A stretch of DNA of 64,000 bases, from the NCBI RefSeq assembly GCF_008370495.1, contig NZ_VTUX01000002.1:1-64000 (forward strand). The letters are read 5' to 3'. The translations under genes and the position numbers were made by a program. This DNA is from Pseudohalioglobus sediminis (GTDB lineage Bacteria; Pseudomonadota; Gammaproteobacteria; Pseudomonadales; Halieaceae). This document shows, piece by piece, positions 16,022 through 25,224 of this stretch. A model generated the notes under the pieces. It worked only from the letters and a program-made list of their open reading frames with translations. It did no database searches and was not told the origin of the DNA. How positions within the stretch are numbered: position 1 is the stretch's first letter; every line of letters begins with the position of its first letter.

Positions 16022-17020
16022 GTGCCCGGTATCGATCCCAGCTTTCCCCGCAAGATCGAACTGGCGCGCCTGCCGACCCCGCTGCAGCACCTCCCGCGCG
16101 CCTCCGAGCGCTGGGGCAGGGGGCATAGACTCTGGATAAAGCGTGATGACCTGACCGGCTGCACGCTCAGCGGCAATAAGGTGCGCAAACTCGAATATAT
16201 ACTCGCTCATGCCCGGGATAACGGCTTTGATACGCTGATAACCTGTGGCGGTCTCCAGTCCAACCATTGTCGCGCCACCGCTTTTGCCGGGGCCCAGCTC
16301 GGTATCCCGGTACACCTGGTACTGCGCGGGCAGCCCTCCGGAAGCAGTCAGGGTAACCTGTTGCTGGACCATCTGGCGGGTGCCGTGGTCAGTTGCTACG
16401 ACACGCGCGAATATATCGAGGGGCGTGACCAGTTGCTCGCCCACTGGCAGCAGCACTATGCCGAACAGGGGCGGAATGCCCTGGTGATACCGACAGGCGG
16501 CAGCGATGGCCTGGGTGTGTGGGGCTACCTCGAAGCCACCCGGGAGCTCGACCAGGATCGCGCCGCGGCGGGCATCGAGCGGGCGCAGGTTGTCTGCGCC
16601 ACCGGTTCGGGCGGGACGCAGGCCGGTTTGACCCTGGGCTCGGCACTGTTTGGCCTGCCGCTGGACATCTGGGGGGTCAACGTTTGCGACGATGCACACT
16701 ACTTCCATGAGAAAGTAGCGCAGGATGTCGGGGATTGGCAGCAACGCTACGGGCAGCAAGCGCCACCGCTGGATGTCCGCGTGCTGGATGGCTATGTGGG
16801 TGAGGGCTATGCCAAGGCGTCGCCCGAGGTCTTTGCCCTGATCGCAGAACTGGCCAGGCTGGAGGGCGTGTTGCTGGACCCGGTCTACACCGCCAAGGCC
16901 TTCAACGGGATGGTGCAGGAAATTGAACAGGGGCGCTTCGACGGCTGTCGCGATATCATTTTCCTGCACACTGGCGGCATATTCGGGGTGTTCCCACAAA
17001 GCGACGGCTTCAATTTGTGA
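16022..17020 (+). CDS. PLP-dependent D-cysteine desulfhydrase / ACC deaminase family enzyme
   Basis: The 332-residue fold-type II PLP enzyme has the PLP lysine K53 in LSGNKVRKLEYIL, the cofactor-contact segment TCGGLQSNHCRATA (about 75-88), and the phosphate-binding loop ATGSGGTQAGL (about 193-203). The family includes 1-aminocyclopropane-1-carboxylate deaminase and D-cysteine desulfhydrase (DcyD); the two are hard to separate by eye. The C-terminal DPVYTAKAFNGM and FLHTGG motifs are shared by both. GTG start at 16022, five bases after yajC, and 53 bases ahead of the alanine/glycine symporter, suggesting amino-acid use. Confidence 0.88.
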   Translation: MPGIDPSFPRKIELARLPTPLQHLPRASERWGRGHRLWIKRDDLTGCTLSGNKVRKLEYILAHARDNGFDTLITCGGLQSNHCRATAFAGAQLGIPVHLVLRGQPSGSSQGNLLLDHLAGAVVSCYDTREYIEGRDQLLAHWQQHYAEQGRNALVIPTGGSDGLGVWGYLEATRELDQDRAAAGIERAQVVCATGSGGTQAGLTLGSALFGLPLDIWGVNVCDDAHYFHEKVAQDVGDWQQRYGQQAPPLDVRVLDGYVGEGYAKASPEVFALIAELARLEGVLLDPVYTAKAFNGMVQEIEQGRFDGCRDIIFLHTGGIFGVFPQSDGFNL

Positions 17021-17073
17021 CCTGCAAGGGCAGGACCCCGGCGCCACGATAGCAATAACAAACGGGTGTAGAC

Positions 17074-18411
17074 ATGACAGAAATAATCCAAACGGTTAAC
17101 AGCTGGGCCTGGGGCCCGGTGATGCTGGTGTTGCTGCTCGGTACGGGCCTGTACCTGAGCATCGGCTTGCGTTTCATGACCCTGAAGAAGATACCTGTCG
17201 CGCTGCGCCTGCTGCTGCAGGGGCACGAGGGCAAGGGCAAAGGAGATATTTCTCCCTTTAGTGCGTTGATGACCTCGCTTTCAGCCACCATAGGCACCGG
17301 CAATATCGCCGGGGTAGCGACTGCTGTGGCGCTAGGTGGCCCCGGCGCGCTGTTCTGGATGTGGATCACCGCGCTGGTTGGCATGGCAACCAAGTATGCT
17401 GAAGCCGTCTGCGCGGTCACCTTTCGCGAGCAGGATGAGCAGGGCAACTACAGTGGTGGCCCGATGTACTATATCCGCAACGGCTTGCACAAGCGCTGGC
17501 ACTGGCTGGCTTACGCGTTCGCCCTGTTCGGCTCTCTGGCCGGGTTCGGCCTTGCCAATACGGTGCAATCCAATTCTGTATCCCAGGTCCTGAACGATGC
17601 GTTCAGTGTTCCGCCGGTCGCTACGGGCCTGGTGTTGATGGTGATGGTAGGTGCTGTGGTACTGGGAGGTATCAAGCGCATTGCCAGTGTGGCCAGTCTG
17701 CTGGTGCCGGCCATGGCCCTGGGCTACATCCTGCTCAGCGTGATCGTTATCGCGCTCAATATCGAGCAGGTGCCAGCCGCCCTGGTTACCATTGTCGACA
17801 GCGCACTCAACGGCTCTGCCGCTGCTGGCGGTTTTGCCGGCGCCACGGTATGGGCGGCGTTGCGATTCGGCGTGGCGAGGGGAATATTTTCCAATGAAGC
17901 GGGATTGGGCAGTGCCCCCATCGCCCACGCTGCGGCCAGGACCAACCAACCGGTTCAGCAGGGCATGATTGCCATGCTGGGTACTTTTATCGATACGCTT
18001 ATCGTTTGCACCATGACCGGCCTGGTGATTGTGATTATGGATGTATTACCTAGTGGCGTAAGCGGCGCCAGCCTGACTTCAATGGCGTTTGCCAATGCTT
18101 TCCCGGGTGGGGAATATATCGTCACCCTCGGTTTGTGCCTGTTTGCTTTCACTACCATGATTGGCTGGTCTTTTTACGGGGAGCGCTGTGTCGTGTTCCT
18201 GGTAGGCGCCCGCGGTATCCTGCCTTTCCGTGTGCTGTGGGTACTGGCTATCCCTGTCGGCACGCTGGTGCAGCTGGACCTGATATGGCTCATCGCGGAC
18301 ACGCTCAACGCGTTTATGGCGATTCCCAACCTTGTGGCGCTGCTGTTACTGGGGCCACTGGTATTCAAGCTGACGCGGGAGTATTTTGAGAACCGGGACA
18401 TCGGCCATTGA
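17074..18411 (+). CDS. AGCS-family sodium:alanine/glycine symporter
   Basis: The 445-residue inner-membrane protein has about ten or eleven hydrophobic segments and clear AGCS signatures: FSALMTSLSATIGTGNIAGVATA (about 65-87), GGPGALFWMWITALVGMATKYAE (about 88-110), ANTVQSNSV, and FSNEAGLGSAPIAHAAA (about 271-287). These proteins couple sodium entry to uptake of alanine or glycine. It follows the PLP enzyme by 53 bases, likely the same transcript. The spacer is too short for a glycine riboswitch, which sometimes controls such genes. Confidence 0.93.
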   Translation: MTEIIQTVNSWAWGPVMLVLLLGTGLYLSIGLRFMTLKKIPVALRLLLQGHEGKGKGDISPFSALMTSLSATIGTGNIAGVATAVALGGPGALFWMWITALVGMATKYAEAVCAVTFREQDEQGNYSGGPMYYIRNGLHKRWHWLAYAFALFGSLAGFGLANTVQSNSVSQVLNDAFSVPPVATGLVLMVMVGAVVLGGIKRIASVASLLVPAMALGYILLSVIVIALNIEQVPAALVTIVDSALNGSAAAGGFAGATVWAALRFGVARGIFSNEAGLGSAPIAHAAARTNQPVQQGMIAMLGTFIDTLIVCTMTGLVIVIMDVLPSGVSGASLTSMAFANAFPGGEYIVTLGLCLFAFTTMIGWSFYGERCVVFLVGARGILPFRVLWVLAIPVGTLVQLDLIWLIADTLNAFMAIPNLVALLLLGPLVFKLTREYFENRDIGH

Positions 18412-18492
18412 TACCGGTGCAAGCCGGGAGCAGTCACGATGTTCACGTCTGGCCGTTGCCGCCAGTAACAGGAATTCCACGAGGACAAAGCA

Positions 18493-20640
18493 GTGAGTAA
18501 CGTAGTTTCCAGCGTCGAGGCCTGTGTAGATCACATTATCGACAGCGTTGGCCCGGACATAAAACTCGGCGCGCCGCTCGGGCTGGGCAAGCCGGTGCAG
18601 TTGATCAACGCACTGTATCACCGGGTGGCAGCGGATCCCTCGCTTTCACTGCACATCTATACCGCGCTGTGCCTGGAAGTGCCCAGGCCACAAAGCTCGA
18701 TTGAGGAGGGCCTGGCCGGGCCGATCCTGCAGCGTATGTTCGGTGACTACGAGGAACTGGCCTTTCTGGAGCCGTTCAAGCGCGACCAGTTGCCGCCGAA
18801 CATCCAGCTCTCGGAGCTGTATTTCAAGGCGGGCTCGATGAAGAACAACCAGCGCGCCCAGCAGAACTATATCTCCAGTAATTACACGCACATATGTCGC
18901 GATATGCTGGCAGCCGGTGTCAACGTCATGGCGCAAATGGTGGCAGCGCGGGGCAGTGACGACGCACTGCGTCTCAGCTTCTCCTGTAACCCGGATGTCT
19001 CCCTGGAAATGCTGGAGACCCTGCAACAGCTTGACCGGCCCTTTGCCTTCGTCGCCCAGGTGCACAGCGATCTGCCGTTTATGGAGCACGATGCCGAGGT
19101 CGGCAGCGAGTGCTTCGATTGCATCGTACACAACACCGAATACGATCGTACCTTGTTCGCAGTGCCGAATGCCGCGGTACCATTGCGGGACTATGCGGCG
19201 GCCCTGCATGCCAGCAGCCTGATCGTGGACGGGGGCACCCTCCAGATCGGCATCGGCTCACTGGGTGACGCCGTTGCCCATGCCTGCATACTGCGCCAGC
19301 AGGACAATGCAATCTACCGTCGACTGCTCGATGATCTCAGCCATGAGCCATTGAGCGACCAGCGCGATACCGGAGTGTTTGAGCAGGGCCTCTATGTGTC
19401 TACGGAAATGTTCGTAAACGGCATGATGCACCTGCTTGAGCAGGGCGTGGTCAAGCGCCGGGTGTACGACAACCTGGCCCTGCAGCAGGGTCTCAACAGC
19501 GGTGCGATCAGTGAGCGCATCGATTCCCAGCTCTGGGGCTTCGCTCGCGAGCACGGAATTTTGCCGCGCACTCTGGACCAGACCTCCCTGGCGACATCGC
19601 AGTACTGGGGGATCGTCCCCGACACGCTAACGCTGCGCGATGACGCCTTGCACTTTGCCGGGGATGTGCTGGCCAATGACCTGGACGATCCGGGTACCCG
19701 CGCTACCTTGCTTGAAGCCTGTGTGGGTAAGCACCTGCGTCATGGCCGCGTGCTGCATGGCGGCTTTTTCCTGGGGCCTCGCGATTTCTACCAGAAGCTC
19801 CGTGACCTCGGTCCCGATGAGCATGAAAGAATCTGCATGACCGGTGTGCGGCGAACCAACCAGTTGCTGCTCGACTATCCGCTCTATTGCGCCCAGCGCC
19901 GCCATGCCCGCTTCATTAACACCGGCATGCTCGCCGCGCTCAATGGCGCCGTCGCTTCCGACGCGCTTGAGGATGGCACCGTCATCAGTGGCGTGGGCGG
20001 GCAATATAATTTCGTCGCCATGGCCCACGACCTGCCGGGTGCGCGTTCGGTGCTGTGTATCCGCGCCACACGGGGGGAGGGCAAGGCGTTGCGTTCCAAT
20101 ATCGTACCCTTCTATGGCTACACCACTATTCCCAAGCACCTGCGCGACTTCATCGTGACGGAATATGGCGTGGCTGACTTGCGCGGGCAATCCGACTGCG
20201 AGGTCATCAAGCGCATGATCAATATCGCGGATTCCCGTTTCCAGCCGGAATTGCTCAAGTTCGCCAGGGAACACGGCAAGGTGCCGCAGGACTACGACAT
20301 ACCAGCGGCGGCGCGTAACAACACCCCCGAGAAGCTCGAGGCAATACTGCGGCCGCAAATGCGTGCTGCCGTGCTGCCGGAATACCCTTTCGGTACCGAA
20401 CTGACGCCGGAAGAACAGGCCCTGGGAGCCAGCTTGCGGCATATCAAATCCCTCAGTGAAGAGCCGACGCACTTCCTTTCCAGCGCCTTCAAGGCGCTGC
20501 TGCACCGCGCTGACGAAGAGGCCGCGCGGCCTTTCCTCGAGCGGGTGCACCTGGATCATCCCGGTACAACACGGGAGTTCCTGGTGCAGCAGTTGTTACT
20601 GCTGGAACTGGAGCAGCGCGGCATGCTCAAGGTCAGCTGA
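18493..20640 (+). CDS. Acetyl-CoA hydrolase/transferase family protein, long form
   Basis: The 715-residue protein belongs to the family-I-type CoA transferase / acetyl-CoA hydrolase group. The second half contains the family core: LQIGIGSLGDAVAHA (about 252-266), HGGFFLGPRDFYQKL, and the C-terminal domain GVGGQYNFVAMAHDLPGARSV, PKHLRDFIVTEYGVADLRG. The usual length is about 500; this one carries roughly 200 extra residues split between an altered N-terminal part and a C-terminal tail (from about 635). The catalytic glutamate is not certain. GTG start at 18493. It may move CoA among short-chain acids, which would fit the propionyl-CoA pathway nearby. Confidence 0.82.
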   Translation: MSNVVSSVEACVDHIIDSVGPDIKLGAPLGLGKPVQLINALYHRVAADPSLSLHIYTALCLEVPRPQSSIEEGLAGPILQRMFGDYEELAFLEPFKRDQLPPNIQLSELYFKAGSMKNNQRAQQNYISSNYTHICRDMLAAGVNVMAQMVAARGSDDALRLSFSCNPDVSLEMLETLQQLDRPFAFVAQVHSDLPFMEHDAEVGSECFDCIVHNTEYDRTLFAVPNAAVPLRDYAAALHASSLIVDGGTLQIGIGSLGDAVAHACILRQQDNAIYRRLLDDLSHEPLSDQRDTGVFEQGLYVSTEMFVNGMMHLLEQGVVKRRVYDNLALQQGLNSGAISERIDSQLWGFAREHGILPRTLDQTSLATSQYWGIVPDTLTLRDDALHFAGDVLANDLDDPGTRATLLEACVGKHLRHGRVLHGGFFLGPRDFYQKLRDLGPDEHERICMTGVRRTNQLLLDYPLYCAQRRHARFINTGMLAALNGAVASDALEDGTVISGVGGQYNFVAMAHDLPGARSVLCIRATRGEGKALRSNIVPFYGYTTIPKHLRDFIVTEYGVADLRGQSDCEVIKRMINIADSRFQPELLKFAREHGKVPQDYDIPAAARNNTPEKLEAILRPQMRAAVLPEYPFGTELTPEEQALGASLRHIKSLSEEPTHFLSSAFKALLHRADEEAARPFLERVHLDHPGTTREFLVQQLLLLELEQRGMLKVS

Positions 20641-20680
20641 TGCGCTGGCCGCCAGTTGCGCAACTGGGTATGCTGTAGCC

Positions 20681-21583
20681 ATGCCTGAAACACTCGACGA
20701 CAAACTGGTCATAGCCATTTCCTCGCGCGCGCTCTTCAACCTCGACGACAGCCACCAGGTATTTCGCAGCCAGGGCCTGGACGCCTATTCCGAGTACCAG
20801 ATAGCCCATGAGGACCAGCCTCTGGAGCCGGGGGAAGCGTTTCCGCTGGTGCACAAGTTGCTGCGGCTCAACGACTTGCTGGGCCCGGAGCAGCAGGTCG
20901 AGGTGGTACTGCTATCGCGCAATAGTGCCGATACGGGCCTGCGCGTATTCAATTCGATCGAACACTATGACCTGGCTATCAACCGCGCCGCATTCTGTGG
21001 CGGCGAAAGCCCCTGGCGTTATATCAACGCATTTGGCTGCAAGCTGTTCCTCTCCAGTGAAGCGGACGACGTGCGCAACGCGCTGGACTGCGGTGTCGCA
21101 GCGGCCACGCTGATATCCGGCGCGCGGCAGGAAACCGGCAATGAACAGCTGCGCTTTGCTTTCGACGGGGATGCTGTGCTGTTTTCTGATGAGGCCGAGC
21201 GCGTTTACAAGAGTGAGGGACTGGAGGCGTTCACCGCCAGCGAGAAAGCCGCAGCCCGCCAGCCGCTTGCCGGCGGCCCGTTCAAACCTTTTCTCTCCGC
21301 GTTGCATCGGTTGCAGCAGGCCTTTCCCGCATCCGAGGCGCCCATTCGCACGGCGCTGGTGACCGCCCGGTCTGCGCCTGCACACGAACGTGTGATTCGC
21401 ACATTACGGGCGTGGAATATCCGTATAGACGAGTCCATATTCCTGGGTGGCCTGGACAAGACGGAGTTCCTGCGCGCATACCAGGCCGATGTCTTCTTCG
21501 ATGACCAGCAGACACACTGCGCCTCAGCCAGCCCCCACATTGCCACCGGCCACGTGCCCCATGGCGTGGCCAATAACAGTTGA
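20681..21583 (+). CDS. 5'-nucleotidase (PF06189-type)
   Basis: The 300-residue protein resembles the bacterial 5-nucleotidase family related to eukaryotic cytosolic nucleotidase I. Typical stretches are LVIAISSRALFNLDDSH at the start, VVLLSRNSADTGLRVFNSIEHY (about 71-92), AAFCGGESPWRYINAF, LRFAFDGDAVLFSDEAE with the acidic DGDAVLFSDE motif (about 158-168), and the C-terminal DVFFDDQQTHC. It should remove 5' phosphate from nucleoside monophosphates in the cytoplasm. ATG 20681 is used, 40 bases after the upstream gene. Confidence 0.87.
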   Translation: MPETLDDKLVIAISSRALFNLDDSHQVFRSQGLDAYSEYQIAHEDQPLEPGEAFPLVHKLLRLNDLLGPEQQVEVVLLSRNSADTGLRVFNSIEHYDLAINRAAFCGGESPWRYINAFGCKLFLSSEADDVRNALDCGVAAATLISGARQETGNEQLRFAFDGDAVLFSDEAERVYKSEGLEAFTASEKAAARQPLAGGPFKPFLSALHRLQQAFPASEAPIRTALVTARSAPAHERVIRTLRAWNIRIDESIFLGGLDKTEFLRAYQADVFFDDQQTHCASASPHIATGHVPHGVANNS

Positions 21584-21736
21584 TTGCGGCTCTCGAGAGC
21601 GTTTTAGGCAGCGCCTTCCAGTACCTGCAGCGCCCCAGCCAGTAAGCTCACGCTGCCGCAATCCGCGGGCCGGCACGGGCGCCTGACACCCCGCGCAGGA
21701 GCGCATTTGCGGTGGCGCGGGTTATTCCATTTTAAT

Positions 21737-22782
<1,046 letters not shown>

Positions 22783-22862
22783 ATATTTCCCCGTGGCACT
22801 TGTGCCTGTCCCGCCAACGCCTTAGATTGTTGCGCTGATTTTGCCCCGCAGGAGATGAAAAC

Positions 22863-23480
22863 GTGGAACTTGCCTGTCTTGACCTGGAAGGTGTATTGGT
22901 CCCGGAGATCTGGATTGCTTTTGCCGAGAAGACCGGTATCGATGAATTACGTGCCACCACCAGGGACATTCCCGATTACAACGTGTTGATGAAGCAGCGC
23001 CTCGGCATTCTCGACCAGCACGGACTGAAGATCGACGATATCCAGGAAGTGATTGCCACGCTGGAACCATTGCCCGGCGCCATCGATTTCGTGAACTGGT
23101 TGCGCGAGCGCTTCCAGGTCATCATTCTCTCTGACACCTTCTACGAGTTTTCCCAGCCACTGATGCGCCAGTTGGGCTGGCCGACCCTGTTCTGTCATCG
23201 CCTGGTAACGGACGATGAGGGCAGGGTAGTGGACTACAAGCTGCGCCAGGAAGATCCCAAGCGGGCTTCGGTCATGGCGCTGCACAGCCTGAACTATCGC
23301 GTGATTGCCGCGGGTGACTCCTATAACGACACCACCATGCTGGGAGAGGCGGATGTCGGCATTCTCATTCACGCCCCGCAAAATGTGATCGATGAGTTTC
23401 CGCAGTTTCGTTCCGTGAAAACCCTGGCAGAACTCAAGCAGGCGTTTGTCGATGCCTCGGTACGGGACCTGGCTATCTAG
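22863..23480 (+). CDS. thrH: ThrH: phosphoserine phosphatase / homoserine phosphotransferase
   Basis: The 205-residue HAD-superfamily enzyme is of the Pseudomonas ThrH type: phosphoserine phosphatase activity plus transfer of phosphate to homoserine. The catalytic motif is ACLDLEGVLVPEIW (nucleophile Asp, with Glu in place of the usual second Asp, as in ThrH), motif II is VIILSDTFYEF, and motif III/IV is AAGDSYNDTTMLGEA. Starts at GTG 22863 after AGGAG. The gene converges with pabB across a 74-bp gap. Confidence 0.92.
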   Translation: MELACLDLEGVLVPEIWIAFAEKTGIDELRATTRDIPDYNVLMKQRLGILDQHGLKIDDIQEVIATLEPLPGAIDFVNWLRERFQVIILSDTFYEFSQPLMRQLGWPTLFCHRLVTDDEGRVVDYKLRQEDPKRASVMALHSLNYRVIAAGDSYNDTTMLGEADVGILIHAPQNVIDEFPQFRSVKTLAELKQAFVDASVRDLAI

Positions 23481-23554
23481 GATCCGGGCATTACGCCGCT
23501 GCCAACCCGGCGCTGTCTTATCCGCAATACCACAGGTGGGCTGGTGCGACCCAT

Positions 23555-24913
23555 TCAGCTCATGGATTCCAGCGCTGCCAGGAACCTGCCCACCTTGTCG
23601 AAGGTTTCCTGGTATTCGTGGCGCCATTGCGAGTCAGCAACGATACCGCCGCCCCCCCAGCAGCGAATTTCGCCTTCGTGGCACAGCAGGCTGCGAATAG
23701 CGATATTGCTATCCATGCGGCCGTCCGCGCTGACATAGACCACGCTGCCGCAGTAGGCTTCCCGCGCGTGCGGCTCAAGCTCGGCAATGATTTCCATGGC
23801 CCTGCGCTTGGGTGCGCCGGTAATGGACCCGCCCGGGAAACTGTCGCGCAATAAATCGTAGGCGCCGCGATCAGCGCGCAGTTCCCCGGTGATATTGCTC
23901 ACCAGGTGATGCACCGTCGGGAAGCTCTGCACCTCGAATAACGCATCCACGTGAATGCTCCCCGGAATACAGTTGCGACCCAGGTCATTGCGCAGCAGGT
24001 CAACAATCATCAGGTTTTCCGCACGATCCTTGTGCGATGCGCGCAGCGCATCTGCTGCCAACTGGTCGGCAGCGGCGTCGCGATGTCGCGGGCGCGTGCC
24101 CTTGATCGGGGATGTTTGTACGCGGTGTCCGTGTAGCCGCAGGAAGCGTTCGGGTGACAGGCAAAGCAGGGCCGAATCTGTGCCGTGCTGCAGGAATGCG
24201 GAAAATGGCGCCGCAGCGATGCTGCGCAACACACGGTAGGCACACCAGGGGTCACCCTCGAAGCCGGCACTGAACCGCTGCGCGAGGTTGACCTGGTAGC
24301 AATCGCCAGCCTGGATATAGGCCTGGATTCTCTCGAAAGCGTGGCGGTACTCTGCCTCTGTGAGGTTGGAACGGAAGCGCTGGCGCAGGCGGAACCCGGT
24401 GTTGACCTCCCTTGGCACGGCCTGCAAACGCAGGCGTATATCCCTGCGTACCGCTGCCGACACCTGTGGCTGGGCCACCAGCACCGCGCGTTGTAACAGG
24501 TGGTCCTGGATCACGGCCCAATCATAGGCTGACAGGTTTATCCCCGAGTGGGTGGTGGGCGCCGACGTCGCCTGTACTTTATGCAGCGCATTACCCGAGT
24601 CGTAACCGAGCACGCCGAGCAGGCCCCCGCAGAACGGGATATCTTCAGCCGCGGGCTGGACCTTGCCGTAACGCTCGCGATGAAAGCGGCCGAGTTCCGA
24701 AAAGTAGTCGTGCCAGGCCGGGGCGTCGGCGCCGGGCGGTGGGTTCGCGGGTGCGGGCACCGGCTGGGCGCAGAGGATGTCGTAGCGACCGGCTTGACTG
24801 AGCGGATAGCTGGAATCCAGTAACGCCGCGCCCGGTATATCGCGCAGCGCCTCGAACAATTCACAGCTGTCGGGGCGATAATTCAACTCCTCCAGGGAGA
24901 CGGTCTGGTGCAT
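23555..24913 (-). CDS. pabB: Aminodeoxychorismate synthase component I
   Basis: PabB condenses chorismate with ammonia from PabA to 4-amino-4-deoxychorismate on the folate path. The chorismate-binding core holds GDCYQVNLAQRF, PIKGTRPRHRD (catalytic Lys of PIKGT), LVSNITGEL, DSFPGGSITGAPK and YCGSVVYVS. I place the start at ATG 24913 (452 residues); a GTG at 24952 would add 13 residues and has a weak GGCGAG upstream, so either is possible. It is divergent from the propionyl-CoA carboxylase operon. Confidence 0.92.
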   Translation of the reverse strand: MHQTVSLEELNYRPDSCELFEALRDIPGAALLDSSYPLSQAGRYDILCAQPVPAPANPPPGADAPAWHDYFSELGRFHRERYGKVQPAAEDIPFCGGLLGVLGYDSGNALHKVQATSAPTTHSGINLSAYDWAVIQDHLLQRAVLVAQPQVSAAVRRDIRLRLQAVPREVNTGFRLRQRFRSNLTEAEYRHAFERIQAYIQAGDCYQVNLAQRFSAGFEGDPWCAYRVLRSIAAAPFSAFLQHGTDSALLCLSPERFLRLHGHRVQTSPIKGTRPRHRDAAADQLAADALRASHKDRAENLMIVDLLRNDLGRNCIPGSIHVDALFEVQSFPTVHHLVSNITGELRADRGAYDLLRDSFPGGSITGAPKRRAMEIIAELEPHAREAYCGSVVYVSADGRMDSNIAIRSLLCHEGEIRCWGGGGIVADSQWRHEYQETFDKVGRFLAALESMS

Positions 24914-25068
24914 GCTTGCGTTGCCTGTTGTGGCGCTGACATATGTTGACACTGATTACTCGCCGCAAAAAATATGCAGGCGGAGTCAGTATTGTAAACT
25001 AATGCGCCCAACGGCGTTGAACGCGCGAGTATTTGCAGTGAAAACATGGCGTTACGGCAGTCGTGCGA

Positions 25069-25097
25069 TTGACTTTGCAGACCCCGACAATTAATGT
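25069..25097 (+). promoter_or_regulatory. Predicted sigma-70 promoter of the propionyl-CoA operon
   Basis: TTGACT (25069-25074), a 17-base spacer and TAATGT (25092-25097) give a good -35 and a moderate -10. The transcript would start near 25104, leaving about 120 untranslated bases before the start codon at 25225. Confidence 0.4.
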
Positions 25098-25151
25098 AGG
25101 ACGCCGTTTTTCGGGCGAAACTGGAAACCCCGGTACGCCTGTTTGTCCCAT

Positions 25152-25184
25152 CTTGCCACTGTGCCTCACAGAAGGCCGAGCAAG
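25152..25184 (+). promoter_or_regulatory. Structured leader hairpin upstream of B12-pathway genes
   Basis: The outer stem CTTGC/GCAAG (25152-25156 with 25180-25184) encloses an inner stem CTGTG/CACAG (25159-25163 with 25167-25171; loop CCT). The segment GCCACTG (25155-25161), seven bases, then CAGAAGGC (25169-25176) has the same spacing as the GCCACTG ... GGGAAGGC module of cobalamin riboswitches. No B12 box (AGCCAGGAGACC-like) and no GGTGnnAATCC segment was seen, so a canonical riboswitch is not supported. It may be a diverged or unrelated cis-element. Confidence 0.3.
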
Positions 25185-25224
25185 TTCTCCCCGGCCCGCA
25201 AGGCCTTTTACTGGATCAAGGAAT

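Larger units (their letters stand above)
24914..25224. other. Divergent intergenic region between pabB and the propionyl-CoA operon
   Basis: This 311-bp gap contains no convincing gene. It should hold the pabB promoter on the minus strand (not identified) and, on the plus strand, a predicted promoter at 25069-25097 followed by an approximately 120-base leader with a nested hairpin at 25152-25184. A short GGCC-CGCAA-GGCC hairpin followed by TTTT (25193-25209) lies just upstream of the carboxyltransferase ribosome-binding site. Confidence 0.6.

Noticed and set aside
17021-17073. Glycine riboswitch ahead of the AGCS symporter
   Set aside because: The 53-base spacer is too short for even one glycine aptamer and shows none of its conserved pieces.
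25063-25224. N-terminal extension of the carboxyltransferase gene
   Set aside because: The extra 54 residues resemble no carboxyltransferase, overlap the predicted promoter, and the ATG at 25225 has normal upstream spacing.
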